Shown here one piece after another: positions 1 through 9,033 of a stretch of DNA of 64,000 bases. Origin of the DNA: Syntrophomonas sp. (GTDB lineage: Bacteria; Bacillota; Syntrophomonadia; Syntrophomonadales; Syntrophomonadaceae); assembly GCA_016841875.1 (NCBI GenBank), contig JAENYG010000015.1:33364-97363 (forward strand), read 5' to 3'. Below the pieces are notes generated by a model. The model was not told where the DNA came from, searched no databases, and saw nothing but the letters and a program-made list of their open reading frames with translations. The position numbers and the translations under genes were made by a program. Positions within the stretch are counted from its first letter, which is position 1. Each line of letters begins with the position of its first letter.

Positions 1-1
1 T

Positions 2-856
2 GTAGTCGGACACGAATTTGCGGGTGAGGTAGTCGAGATTGGCGAAGGTGTGACAAAATGCAAAGTCGGCGATCGGGTTACTGTAAATCCTTTAATATAT
101 TGTGGTGAATGTCATTACTGTAAGAAGGGCGAATACATCATGTGTACCAAGCTGGGTACGGCAGGGTTCGCCTGGGATGGCGGTTTTGCTGAGTATGGAG
201 TTTTCCCTGAATATGGAATACACCAGTTGCCAGATTCAGTCAGTGATGAAGTAGGGTGTTTTGTTGAACCGGTAGCGGTTGCGCTGCATGCCGTTAACCG
301 GAGTCGTATGAAGGTTGGAGCTAGTGTGGCGGTAATTGGAGCAGGACCGATAGGGCTATTAGTTTTACAATGTTGTCTGGCAGCTGGCGCAAAAGAGGTC
401 TTTGTCAGTGAGCCTATGCAGGCACGACGTGAATTGGCAGCCAAGTTGGGCGCAACAGCGGTCTTCGATCCTACCCAATGTGATGTTGGCAAAGAGATCG
501 GCAAGTATACCGATGGTCTTAAAGCGGATTGGGTCTTTGAATGTGTAGGAAATCAGATCACTTTCGATACAGCGGTTAAAGTAGGCGGCAGAAGAGCAAT
601 CATCTGCATTGTGGGCCTGGCATTAAAACCCATCGAAGTACCATTCTTACGCTTATGGGGCCAGGAAAAGGAGATAGTATTTTCTTCTGGTTATAATGAT
701 GAGTTTCCCACCTGCATAAGCTACCTGGCCGACGGTAGGGTGAAGGTGGAAGAAATGATAACAGCCAGGATTGGTCTGGATGACTATGTGGAAAAGGGAG
801 TTAAGGAACTTATCAATAATGGGGACAAGCAAATTAAAATACTGGTCACCATGTAA
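2..856 (+). CDS. Zinc-dependent alcohol/2,3-butanediol dehydrogenase (5' end outside window)
   Basis: The reading frame is open from the first bases (VVGHEFAGEVVEIGEG), so the gene begins upstream and the GTG at 50 is internal. It is a medium-chain zinc dehydrogenase: GHEFAG is the catalytic-zinc region, the CGECHYCKKGEYIMC segment supplies the structural-zinc cysteines, and GAGPIG is the NAD(P)-binding turn. The EPVAVALHAV stretch resembles (R,R)-butanediol dehydrogenase and sorbitol dehydrogenase relatives. It heads a plus-strand cluster with crotonase and 2-oxoacid/acetoin dehydrogenase subunits. A butanediol-to-acetoin role is therefore attractive but is inferred from context. The N-terminal catalytic Cys cannot be seen. 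Confidence 0.88.
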   Translation, partial: VVGHEFAGEVVEIGEGVTKCKVGDRVTVNPLIYCGECHYCKKGEYIMCTKLGTAGFAWDGGFAEYGVFPEYGIHQLPDSVSDEVGCFVEPVAVALHAVNRSRMKVGASVAVIGAGPIGLLVLQCCLAAGAKEVFVSEPMQARRELAAKLGATAVFDPTQCDVGKEIGKYTDGLKADWVFECVGNQITFDTAVKVGGRRAIICIVGLALKPIEVPFLRLWGQEKEIVFSSGYNDEFPTCISYLADGRVKVEEMITARIGLDDYVEKGVKELINNGDKQIKILVTM

Positions 857-955
857 AAAATAAACAAAATCTATCCAGCTTTGTTGTCCAGATCATCCAA
901 TCATATGCAAGAGTGACTAATAATACAACTTAGCTGGTTGAAGAGGAGGAAGGCC

Positions 956-1738
956 ATGAAGACATATAAAACAATTATTGTAGAAAAAGAGGAAGGCATT
1001 GGTACTCTAACTCTTAATCGTCCTGAGGTCTTCAATGCCATTAGTCAAGAATTGATCGATGAAATGCGAGATGCATTGCGGAATATAGATTTGGATGATG
1101 AAATCAAAGTTCTAATAATAACTGGCGCTGGCAAGGGTTTTCAGGCTGGAGCCGATATCAAGGAATTGAGTGAGATGACTCCTATAAATATACTCCGTTG
1201 GAATGAAGGCCTGGTAAGAGTTATTGCAGCATTAGAGAAGCTAAGACAACCTGTTATCGCAGCGATTAATGGCTTAGCTCTGGGTGGCGGACTTGAACTT
1301 GCTCTAGGTTGCCAGATCCGTATTGCTGTTACTGGAGCCAAACTCGGACTTCCCGAGGTTAAGCTTGGCATAATACCGGGAACGGGCGGGACTCAGCGGC
1401 TTCCACGGATCATTGGAAAAGGACTGGCTTATGAAATGCTGCTGACCGGTGATCCTATTGATGCTGAGGAAGGATTGCGCATCGGCTTAATCAACAAGGT
1501 AGTTCCTAAAGGGGAAGCATTGAAGGCAGCAGACGAGATGGCTCAAAAGATCGTATGCAATGGTCCGATAGCTCTGGAACTCTGCAAGGACGCAGTTGAG
1601 ATTGGTATGGATTTGCCTTTGGAGCAAGCCGTACAGTATTCCCAGAAGAATTGCGTAACCTGTTTTAGCACGGAAGACATGAAAGAGGGGACCACAGCCT
1701 TCATTGAGAAACGTAAAGCCGAGTTTAAGGGAAAATAA
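956..1738 (+). CDS. Enoyl-CoA hydratase (crotonase family)
   Basis: A 260-residue crotonase that hydrates 2-enoyl-CoA to 3-hydroxyacyl-CoA. The ATG at 956 is chosen because GAGGAGGA lies 5 bases upstream; an in-frame TTG at 938 lacks such a site. The oxyanion-hole motif GFQAGADIKE sits at about residues 61-70 and the GGGLELA loop at 110-116. The two catalytic acids, Glu114 and Glu134 (GLPE), are both present with the 20-residue spacing of rat crotonase, so a genuine hydratase is likely. It lies between an alcohol dehydrogenase and a dehydrogenase-complex E2. That is not the usual place for a beta-oxidation gene, so its substrate in this operon is unclear. Confidence 0.9.
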   Translation: MKTYKTIIVEKEEGIGTLTLNRPEVFNAISQELIDEMRDALRNIDLDDEIKVLIITGAGKGFQAGADIKELSEMTPINILRWNEGLVRVIAALEKLRQPVIAAINGLALGGGLELALGCQIRIAVTGAKLGLPEVKLGIIPGTGGTQRLPRIIGKGLAYEMLLTGDPIDAEEGLRIGLINKVVPKGEALKAADEMAQKIVCNGPIALELCKDAVEIGMDLPLEQAVQYSQKNCVTCFSTEDMKEGTTAFIEKRKAEFKGK

Positions 1739-1757
1739 TAGTAAAGGAGTAAAACAA

Positions 1758-3005
1758 ATGCCTATAAACATCGTAATGCCTAAATTAGGTTTAACCATGG
1801 AAGAAGGATTAATTACGGAATGGGCTAAAAAAGAAGGCGATTCCGTTACCAAGGGCGATATCCTTTTTATTATGGAAACAGAGAAGATTACCCAGGAGGT
1901 TGAAGCCCCTCAGGATGGTATATTAGCCAAAATTGTAGCACAAGCACAGGAAACGGTTCCGGTCGGTGAAACAGTAGCTTATATGCTCGAACCCGGAGAA
2001 GATCCCTCGAGTATTCCATCTACGGGCTCACCACAAGCAGTTAGTGTAGCTGAAGAAGAAAAACCAGCAGCGGCGGAGCAAAGCATACCACAGAATGAGC
2101 CGGCAGCGGGTGCGGGTTCCAGAATTAAGGCTAGTCCGTTGGCAAAGAAAATAGCCAAATCCTATAACCTCGATCTATCTCAAGTTATTGGAACAGGTCC
2201 CTCAGGCAGAATCGTTGCAGCAGACGTTGAAAAAGCTCACGAGTCAGGAACATCAACACCTGCAGCATCTGCACCAGTGGCAAATACAACAGTTGAGACA
2301 GATGTTGAGCTTGAGGCTGGTCAAACCCTGGTTCCTTTCACCGGTATGCGGAAGGCTATAGCCAAGAATATGCTCGCCAGCAAGCATGAGGCAGCTTCGA
2401 CTTATATGTACAATACGGTGGATGCCAGCAAGCTCCAGGAAATGCGTGAAACACTATTGCCTTATGTGGAGAAAAAGTATGGCGTACGTATCACTGTTAC
2501 AGATTTGATGATGAAAATTACAGCTATTGCACTTCGCGAACATCCGGTTCTCAATACCCGCTGGACTGAAAAAGGGATCATCTATAATTCCAAAGTGAAT
2601 ATGGGTATGGCAATGGCTCTTGACGAAGGATTGATCGTACTTTCTATCAAGGATATAAACTCCAAGAGTATAGGACAGATAGCATCAGATAGAGTTGCAT
2701 TAATTAATAAGGGCAAAACTAATAGCTTTGGCCCGGATGATATATCAGGCAGTACATTTACACTATCATCATTAGGAATGACTGGCCTGGAACAATTTGT
2801 AAGCATTATCAATCAGCCGGAAAATGCTATTTTAGCAGTAGCAGCTATCATTGATAAACCGGTTGTGGTTGATGGTGAGATAGTGATCCGGCCTATGATG
2901 AATGTCAATCTAACCTATGATCACAGGGTGATCGATGGGGCAGAAGCAGCCAAGTTTATGATGACCCTTAAAGAGTATATCGAAAATCCGATATTGGCTG
3001 TATAA
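1758..3005 (+). CDS. Dihydrolipoamide acyltransferase E2 of a 2-oxoacid/acetoin dehydrogenase complex
   Basis: A 415-residue E2 starting at the ATG at 1758, behind AAAGGAGT. The order is: N-terminal lipoyl domain (about 1-78, lipoyl Lys43 in METEKIT), an Ala/Pro/Glu-rich linker, the peripheral subunit-binding domain (about 122-160, ASPLAKKIA and GTGPSGRI), a second linker, and the catalytic domain (about 205-415) with the active-site motif HRVIDG (His389, Asp393). It forms the complex core, transferring the acyl group from E1 to CoA. The METEKI form of the lipoyl site is seen in acetoin-type and other E2s, so the substrate cannot be fixed. It begins 19 bases after the crotonase gene and is followed by E3. 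Confidence 0.93.
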   Translation: MPINIVMPKLGLTMEEGLITEWAKKEGDSVTKGDILFIMETEKITQEVEAPQDGILAKIVAQAQETVPVGETVAYMLEPGEDPSSIPSTGSPQAVSVAEEEKPAAAEQSIPQNEPAAGAGSRIKASPLAKKIAKSYNLDLSQVIGTGPSGRIVAADVEKAHESGTSTPAASAPVANTTVETDVELEAGQTLVPFTGMRKAIAKNMLASKHEAASTYMYNTVDASKLQEMRETLLPYVEKKYGVRITVTDLMMKITAIALREHPVLNTRWTEKGIIYNSKVNMGMAMALDEGLIVLSIKDINSKSIGQIASDRVALINKGKTNSFGPDDISGSTFTLSSLGMTGLEQFVSIINQPENAILAVAAIIDKPVVVDGEIVIRPMMNVNLTYDHRVIDGAEAAKFMMTLKEYIENPILAV

Positions 3006-3094
3006 ACAACATTAATCTCATTCAAATTCCATAATAAGTTGAGATGGATTCTTGACCGGAAGGAATTTAATGAAACCTGCTTAGGAGGATGGAA

Positions 3095-4477
3095 ATGTCT
3101 GAAAAAACTAAGATAATAATCGTTGGCGGTGGTGTAGGAGGATATCCTGCTGCCATACGGGCGGCTCGCATGGGTGCAGAAGTAACATTGATTGAAAGGG
3201 CTGATCTCGGGGGGACATGCTTAAACCGTGGTTGTATACCGACTAAAGCACTTTTGCAGGCTGGCAATGTAATTGAGACCATGAAAGAATCCGAACTATA
3301 TGGTATCAAGTGTAAGGGTTACGAGTTGAATTTTGGTGCCGCTATGGCCAGGAAAGATGCGGTTGTGTCGCAGTTATGCAATGGAGTTAAATCCTTGCTG
3401 GGAGCCAAAAAAGTCAAGGTTATTAAGGGGACCGCTTCGTTTGTTGATGCTAAGACATTACAGATAGCAGAAACCGGCGAAAAAGTTCAAGGGGATAAAA
3501 TCATCATCGCATCAGGATCTATTCCATCTAAGATTCCCATCGAAGGAATAGATCATCCCGATGTAATGGATTCAGATAAGGTTCTGGAGATGTCTGCCCT
3601 GCCGAAGAGTGTGGTTATTATCGGAGGAGGCGTAATAGGAGTTGAATTTGCCCAGTATCTTAACTCCATGGGATGCGCTGTAACTATTATTGAAATGATG
3701 CCCAATCTGGTATTCGGCGTGGATAAGGAAATCGCAGAACTTCTGCAAAAACTGGTTGTCAAGTCTGGAGTTAAGGTCATTACCAATGCATCGGTAAAGA
3801 GTATAGCTCATAAAAAGGCGGAGAATATTGTAACTTATGCCCTGGGGGATAAAACCGAGACTGTAAGTGTTGAAAAAGTAATTCTAACGGTAGGAAGAAA
3901 GCCAGACTTTTCACTTCTTAACATTGAAAAGATTGGTGTGAAGACTGAAAAAGGCGCTATTGCAGTTAACGAATACATGGAGACCAATGTCCCTAACGTA
4001 TATGCCGTAGGTGATGTGATTGGTGGTATAATGCTGGCTCATCTGGCGTCTGCCGAGGGCGAGTGTGCAGTTCAAAATGCCCTAGGCCATAAAGAAGCCA
4101 TGAAATACAAAGCGGTTCCTGCCTGTATATATACCACTCCTGAGGTAGCTTCAGTTGGGCTTACGGAAGAAAAAGCCAGGGAGTCTTATGATGTGCAAGT
4201 AGGTCGCTTTCCGATGCGGGGTGTTGGTAAGGCCCTGGTTGTAAATGAAGTTGACGGGATGGTCAAGATTGTAGCCGATAAAAAATATGGTGAAGTATTG
4301 GGAGTTCATATAATTGGTCCCCATGCAACAGATATGATCGCGGAAGCAGTACTGGGAATGAACATGGAAATGACTGTCGAAGAGCTGGCTCATACCATTC
4401 ATCCCCATCCGACTATATCGGAGGCTGTTATGGAGGCTGCATTGACACTATGCGGCGGCGCCATTCACATGCCATAA
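3095..4477 (+). CDS. lpdA: Dihydrolipoyl dehydrogenase (E3)
   Basis: A 460-residue flavoprotein that reoxidises the dihydrolipoyl arm of E2 with NAD+. The FAD-binding GGGVGG is at residues 11-16, the redox disulfide is Cys42-Cys47 in GGTCLNRGCIPTK, and a second Rossmann motif GGGVIG lies near residue 175. The C-terminal HPHPTISE supplies the catalytic His438-Glu443 pair. The ATG at 3095 is preferred over the in-frame ATG at 3089 because TAGGAGG ends at 3088, giving 6 bases of spacing. It lies just downstream of E2, as expected for a dedicated E3, and has no lipoyl domain of its own. Confidence 0.94.
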   Translation: MSEKTKIIIVGGGVGGYPAAIRAARMGAEVTLIERADLGGTCLNRGCIPTKALLQAGNVIETMKESELYGIKCKGYELNFGAAMARKDAVVSQLCNGVKSLLGAKKVKVIKGTASFVDAKTLQIAETGEKVQGDKIIIASGSIPSKIPIEGIDHPDVMDSDKVLEMSALPKSVVIIGGGVIGVEFAQYLNSMGCAVTIIEMMPNLVFGVDKEIAELLQKLVVKSGVKVITNASVKSIAHKKAENIVTYALGDKTETVSVEKVILTVGRKPDFSLLNIEKIGVKTEKGAIAVNEYMETNVPNVYAVGDVIGGIMLAHLASAEGECAVQNALGHKEAMKYKAVPACIYTTPEVASVGLTEEKARESYDVQVGRFPMRGVGKALVVNEVDGMVKIVADKKYGEVLGVHIIGPHATDMIAEAVLGMNMEMTVEELAHTIHPHPTISEAVMEAALTLCGGAIHMP

Positions 4478-4647
4478 GACTAAACTTGATTATAAATTGA
4501 TCATTATCTGGAAAGAACCATGTTGTATGACTGAAGCTGTCAATTCTTGAATCAAAGTCAATCTAGAATGGATGCCTATCGAACAGCAAGACAAGTGAGG
4601 GTTTCAAAAAACAGGATTTGATATCCAAAATGGAAGGAGAATATTTC

Positions 4648-5607
4648 ATGAAGAAGCTTAGCAATGAACAGTTAATTGAATTCTATAAAAATATGCTAAG
4701 AATTCGGAGAACAGAAGAAAAATTAATGGAAGTCTTTTCGGCCGGTGAGATTCAAGGTTTCCTCCATGTAAGCGTTGGCCAGGAATCAGCACCCGTAGCA
4801 ATATGTGCCAACCTCAATGATGATGATTACATCGGTACCACCCACAGGGGTCATGGTTATGCCATTGCCAAAGGAATAGACTTGAACCGGGCCATGGCTG
4901 AATTGTTTGGCAGGAAGGCAGGTTATTGCATGGGAAGGTCAGGATCTATGCATCTGGCTGACCTATCGAAGGGTGTTATGGGTGCCAATGGTATTGTGGG
5001 TGGTGGAATACCTATCGTAGTTGGGGCAGGCTTTGCCGCTCAATATAAAGGGACCACACAAGTAGCAGTATCCACTTTTGGAGATGGTGCTACCAATGAA
5101 GGAGCTTTCCATGAAGCTATGAATTTGGCCGCAGTTTTAAATCTCCCGGTGATTTTCCTCTGTGAGAATAATGGGTGGGCTGAATTTTCACCCAGACCAA
5201 TCCACTGCAAAATTGAAAATCTGGCTGATCGCGCGGCTTCTTATGGTATGCCGGGAGTGATCGTTGGCAACGATGTCATTGAAATTTATCAGGCTTGTGC
5301 CGAAGCAGTTGCACGGGCACGCGCTGGCGAAGGCCCAACCTTTATCGAAGTCAAAAATGATCGCTGGCATGGACATTTCGTAGGGGATGCCCAAAAATAC
5401 CGGGGTAAGGAAAAAGTCGATGCTGCCATGGCAAAAGACTGCATAAAGGACTTGGAGAACTTATTATTAAAAGAAAAAGCTCTTAAGAAACAAGATATTG
5501 AGAATATAGAGAAATCCATTGCAGATGAATTAGAAGCGGCAGTTGCTTATGCACGAGAATGTGCTTATCCAGATCCATCTGAGATGGCAGATGGATTATA
5601 TGTATAA
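4648..5607 (+). CDS. Thiamine-diphosphate-dependent dehydrogenase E1 alpha subunit (acetoin/pyruvate type)
   Basis: A 319-residue E1-alpha. The ThDP motif begins at GDG (145-147) and ends at ENN (173-175), about 30 residues apart as in the family. THRGHG at 65-70 is the conserved alpha-subunit segment, and GRSGSMHLAD (about 96-105) fits acetoin dehydrogenase and branched relatives. The ATG at 4648 follows GGAAGGA by 9 bases; a TTG at 4618 has no better site. E1 is an alpha2-beta2 enzyme, yet no E1-beta gene occurs after it or anywhere in the window. It must lie upstream of position 1 or elsewhere. The 170-bp gap after E3 may hold a separate promoter. Confidence 0.9.
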   Translation: MKKLSNEQLIEFYKNMLRIRRTEEKLMEVFSAGEIQGFLHVSVGQESAPVAICANLNDDDYIGTTHRGHGYAIAKGIDLNRAMAELFGRKAGYCMGRSGSMHLADLSKGVMGANGIVGGGIPIVVGAGFAAQYKGTTQVAVSTFGDGATNEGAFHEAMNLAAVLNLPVIFLCENNGWAEFSPRPIHCKIENLADRAASYGMPGVIVGNDVIEIYQACAEAVARARAGEGPTFIEVKNDRWHGHFVGDAQKYRGKEKVDAAMAKDCIKDLENLLLKEKALKKQDIENIEKSIADELEAAVAYARECAYPDPSEMADGLYV

Positions 5608-5813
5608 GATCTATTAATGATTTTTATAATCATTTGTTAGATATCACCCCCCCTAGTAACCGGAAGAGAGTAATCCATATCGGATTTAAACGGCAGGCCG
5701 GAACCGAGTGCCGGCTTGCTGGGCCTTTCCGGTGTGGGCTTGGTGCCAAAAGAGAGGATTATTAATAATGGATTCAAGTACCAGGCGAAGTATTAAAGGA
5801 GAGAGGAATAGGG

Positions 5814-6635
5814 ATGAAGGTTAGCAAGGATATTCTAGAATCTTTTAAACAGGTAGCCCCCTATTTATCAGTACTCTTGAAACGAGAATTAGTCGTATTT
5901 ATAACGGACAGAGAGGAGATAACTTACGTATACTCTACGAATGCAAATATAATCAAGCAGGGAGAAAAAATTGTGCGGGGCGGAGCAGCCAACCGATGTA
6001 TGTCACAGCAACATACGGTGGAAGCTATGGTTAATAAGGAAGACGCGGGTGTGGATTTAAGATCTGTGTTCATACCAGTTGCGGATAATCAAGACCAGAT
6101 AGTAGGCAGCATTGGGGTATCGGTAGAGAGATCAAAGGAAACATCCCTGCTGGAAATATCACAAGCCCTCTCAGAAATGGCCCGGGAGGTTCAGGCTAGC
6201 ACACAGGAGATGCATGGTTCTAGTGAGATCCTGCATCAGGAGTTCTCTATTACTTGTGCACTGGTTGATAACATGATCGAGGGAGTGAGGACAGTTTACC
6301 ATATTGGGAACGTTGTTCGAAATATTGCCTCAGAAACCAGAACCCTGGGGTTGAACGCTACTATTGATTCAGTGAAAGCTGGGGAAGCTGGGAGAAGCCT
6401 TGCGGCAGCAGCTAAAGAAGTTCGAACATTAGCGGAGAAAAGTGAAGAAATGGTAAAGGAAATGCAGGCAAAACTTGACCAAAATACGCAATTTGCATTC
6501 AAGGTTAGAAATGGCATGGATAAGGCAAATGAGTGCGTAGAACATCTAAACCAGGTAATACAGGAGATAGCAGAAGCTTGTATGCATTTAGAATCTACAT
6601 CTTGGAAAATATTCTCAATGGCCAGGGAAATATAA
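5814..6635 (+). CDS. Soluble methyl-accepting chemotaxis-type signalling protein
   Basis: 273 residues with no membrane segment. The N-terminal 105 residues look like a small PAS/GAF-type or heme-binding sensor fold (VVFITDREEITYVY, then IPVADNQDQIVGSIGVSVE). The rest is helical and contains the conserved MCP hairpin tip at about 170-205 (NIASETRTLGLNATIDSVKA, then GEAGRSLAAAAKEVRTLAEK). That tip normally binds CheA and CheW. The hairpin arms are far shorter than in a full receptor, so it may be a cytosolic signalling protein that reads a small ligand instead of a motility receptor. The start is ATG 5814 behind GGAGAGAGG. Cognate che genes are not in the window. Confidence 0.75.
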   Translation: MKVSKDILESFKQVAPYLSVLLKRELVVFITDREEITYVYSTNANIIKQGEKIVRGGAANRCMSQQHTVEAMVNKEDAGVDLRSVFIPVADNQDQIVGSIGVSVERSKETSLLEISQALSEMAREVQASTQEMHGSSEILHQEFSITCALVDNMIEGVRTVYHIGNVVRNIASETRTLGLNATIDSVKAGEAGRSLAAAAKEVRTLAEKSEEMVKEMQAKLDQNTQFAFKVRNGMDKANECVEHLNQVIQEIAEACMHLESTSWKIFSMAREI

Positions 6636-6830
6636 TTTATAGTTCATAGTCTTGAAATAGATTATACGTGTATAAGTTGATTAATGAGTAAAATGAAATG
6701 ATACTGCTCTGCTTAATTATAGAATAAACCGTATTCGTATTTAAATCTATCGACTTGTGGTTGAGATTTTGCTATAGAAAAATTGAACTGCTTATTTCTA
6801 TAACGAATGAAAAAAAAGGTGGAATGCTGG

Positions 6831-7814
6831 ATGATCAGAATAATTAATAACTCTCGTGATCCATATTTTAATCTTGCCATGGAGGAGTATGTCGTGACCG
6901 CGATGCCGGAGGGAGAAGATTATTTTATTCTGTGGCAGAATGAGCCCACAATTGTGGTGGGGAGAAATCAGAACACTATCGAAGAAATTAACCTTGCTTT
7001 CGTAGAGACTAGGGGCATCAAAGTTGTAAGAAGAATGTCTGGAGGAGGAGCAGTATATCATGATCATGGCAACCTGAACTATACATTTGTAGTTCAGGAA
7101 GAAGGACGATTTCACAAATTTGATGTTTTTACCAGTTATTTAATAAATACTCTCAGAAAGTTGGGAATTCAAGCCGAGAATAGTGGTAGAAATGATATAA
7201 CCATTAATGGCAGAAAATTTTCCGGTAATGCACAATTCAAGCGTGGAAAACGTCTGCTTCATCATGGGACAATTTTATTTGATTCAAATTTAGATGTAAT
7301 GGTTGAGGCTTTAAATGTTAAACCGGAAAAAATAAATTCCAAAGGGATAAAATCAATAAAAAGCCGCGTAACCAATATAAAAGAACATATAAGCATACCA
7401 TTGGAGATCAATGAATTTAAGGAACTCTTATATGAAACCGTGTTGGATGCTAACAACGAGATCTCAACATATTATTTATCTGATATAGATCAGAAAGCGA
7501 TATCCGATTTGAGAAATAAAAAATATGCCACCTGGGATTGGGCTTTTGGAAGTTCTCCTCCTTTTACTATTCAGAAAAAGGGTAGCTTTAATTGGGGCAA
7601 TATTGATATTCGGCTCAGTATAAATCAAGGATATATTACTGAATGCAAGATATACGGCGATTTTTTTGCAGCAAAGGATATTGAAGAATTCGAAAAGATA
7701 TTTGTAGGACTGGTTTATAGAAAGGATATTTTTGATAAGAATATTACTTCAGAGATTATTACAACGTACTGGCCATCTGCTAATGTTGATGAGATAATAC
7801 AGCTTTTATTTTGA
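6831..7814 (+). CDS. lplA: Lipoate-protein ligase A
   Basis: 327 residues. It activates lipoate with ATP and transfers it to the lipoyl lysine of E2-type proteins. Family motifs are clear: RRMSGGGAVYHDHGNLNYTF at 67-86, the lysine-containing GRKFSGNAQ at 127-135, and a C-terminal accessory domain after about residue 245 (KYATWDWAFGSSPPF). ATG 6831 is chosen because AAAAGGTGG precedes it at the right distance; the ATG at 6807 has no Shine-Dalgarno sequence. Its place 3.8 kb downstream of the lipoylated E2 gene suggests that it loads that complex. The long AT-rich upstream gap argues for its own promoter. Confidence 0.93.
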   Translation: MIRIINNSRDPYFNLAMEEYVVTAMPEGEDYFILWQNEPTIVVGRNQNTIEEINLAFVETRGIKVVRRMSGGGAVYHDHGNLNYTFVVQEEGRFHKFDVFTSYLINTLRKLGIQAENSGRNDITINGRKFSGNAQFKRGKRLLHHGTILFDSNLDVMVEALNVKPEKINSKGIKSIKSRVTNIKEHISIPLEINEFKELLYETVLDANNEISTYYLSDIDQKAISDLRNKKYATWDWAFGSSPPFTIQKKGSFNWGNIDIRLSINQGYITECKIYGDFFAAKDIEEFEKIFVGLVYRKDIFDKNITSEIITTYWPSANVDEIIQLLF

Positions 7815-7867
7815 TATGAAATACGAAGATTTTGAGCAACGAAGATCAAGGGATTGGAGGAATTCTA

Positions 7868-8635
7868 ATGGATAGCGCAATTAAAGGATTAAAAGATCTC
7901 GATAATCATAGGCTGTCTGAATTAGTAATTAATATGTTTCACCAGATCATGGTTCATCATACCATATACTTTTTGGAGGTAGAACACCAATTTGGTATGC
8001 CAGGTGCACTCGAGATTATGGAAAAAGCATTTCCCCAGAGTTACAAAGCACAGATGAAACGATTAGGAAAAACGCTGGGAATAGAATTGGAAGATGCTAT
8101 TCCTAAGGCTTTAATAGACATGCCAAAGGAGCAGTTGCTTGAATTAATTAGATCTTTAGGTGCAAACTGGTTAGCTGGCGATGGAATATGGTTTCAGGCC
8201 ATAGAACAAAATTACAGTGTATTAGATGCACAGCGTTGTGCGGGTGGTGCAGTAGGAAAATTTTGTGCATTTGAAGCAAGTTCAATAAAGAAATTTTTGG
8301 GCCTGCCGAAATTAGCAGGATTGGAAGGTCTTAAACAAGCACTCAAATTCAGATTATATCATCAGGTTAATGTTCAGTCTATTGTTGACGAAAGCCCGAA
8401 CAGCATTATTTTTTATATGAATGAATGTATCGTACAATCTACAAGAAAACGCAAAGGTTTGGACGATTATCCCTGCAAGTCAACCGGAATGATGGAATAT
8501 AGATCTTTTGCTGCCACAATCGATCATCGAATTGTAACGGAATGTTTAGGTTGTCCACCAGATTCTCATCCGGAGGACTGGTATTGCGCCTGGAAGTTCT
8601 CCATTCCCCCCAATAGAGAAGATATAAGAGTTTAA
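7868..8635 (+). CDS. DUF6125-like Cys-rich cytosolic protein
   Basis: 255 residues, no signal peptide or membrane segment. The C-terminal third has a conserved-looking cysteine pattern: YPCKSTGMMEYRSFA, then TECLGCPPDSHPEDWYCAWK. This recalls the DUF6125 family of anaerobes, whose function I do not know; the assignment is from memory of the pattern. The cysteines could bind a metal or an iron-sulfur cluster, which is inference. GGAGG sits 7 bases before ATG 7868. It begins 53 bases after lplA and is probably cotranscribed with it. No enzyme motif is visible in the N-terminal part. Confidence 0.6.
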   Translation: MDSAIKGLKDLDNHRLSELVINMFHQIMVHHTIYFLEVEHQFGMPGALEIMEKAFPQSYKAQMKRLGKTLGIELEDAIPKALIDMPKEQLLELIRSLGANWLAGDGIWFQAIEQNYSVLDAQRCAGGAVGKFCAFEASSIKKFLGLPKLAGLEGLKQALKFRLYHQVNVQSIVDESPNSIIFYMNECIVQSTRKRKGLDDYPCKSTGMMEYRSFAATIDHRIVTECLGCPPDSHPEDWYCAWKFSIPPNREDIRV

Positions 8636-8676
8636 ATGCTTCCTTGAGGATATAAAATAAACCATTATCTATTACC

Positions 8677-8752
8677 TGAGTTTATCGTTTGGTAAAATGG
8701 CTACTATTTCGCCCCCCCTTCCTAGATTCCAGCCCTCAAACGATAAACTCAG
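8677..8752. repeat. Perfect 16-bp inverted repeat with 44-bp loop
   Basis: CTGAGTTTATCGTTTG at 8677-8692 is the exact reverse complement of 8737-8752. The right arm is followed by TTTTAATA. The loop carries a run of seven C residues. It lies 41 bases after the DUF6125-like gene and may act as a terminator with an unusually long loop. The remains of a palindromic element are an equal possibility. Confidence 0.5.
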
Positions 8753-8966
8753 TTTTAATACACTGTCTGCCAACCTGATTCCTTGTGAAGAGCATTGTTT
8801 TTAGTAGTTAACACAAACTTTGTAATAAAATGAATAGTGATAGGAGCCTAATATATAGTTTCTTAGAATCCCGAACCATCCGATCTTTGCACCAATCATT
8901 TTAGCAACTTGCATGGCTTATTTCCTACTCAACACTTGCTATATAGAATCATACTTATACTCCGGA

Positions 8967-9004
8967 ATTAAAAAAGAGGGGTCACTGAATATATCAGTAA
9001 CCCC
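8967..9004 (-). terminator. Minus-strand rho-independent terminator-like hairpin
   Basis: GGGGTCACTGA (8978-8988) pairs with TCAGTAACCCC (8994-9004) with one mismatch and a 5-base loop. On the minus strand the stem is followed by CTCTTTTTTAA. The only reading frame it could serve is the short one at 9034-9147. Confidence 0.55.
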
Positions 9005-9033
9005 AAAAGGAAGAGTTTAAATGTTAAGTGAAC

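Noticed and set aside
5690..5740. GC-rich palindromic patch after E1-alpha as a REP element
   Set aside because: It lacks the GGGGAC core and only 5-bp stems can be drawn.
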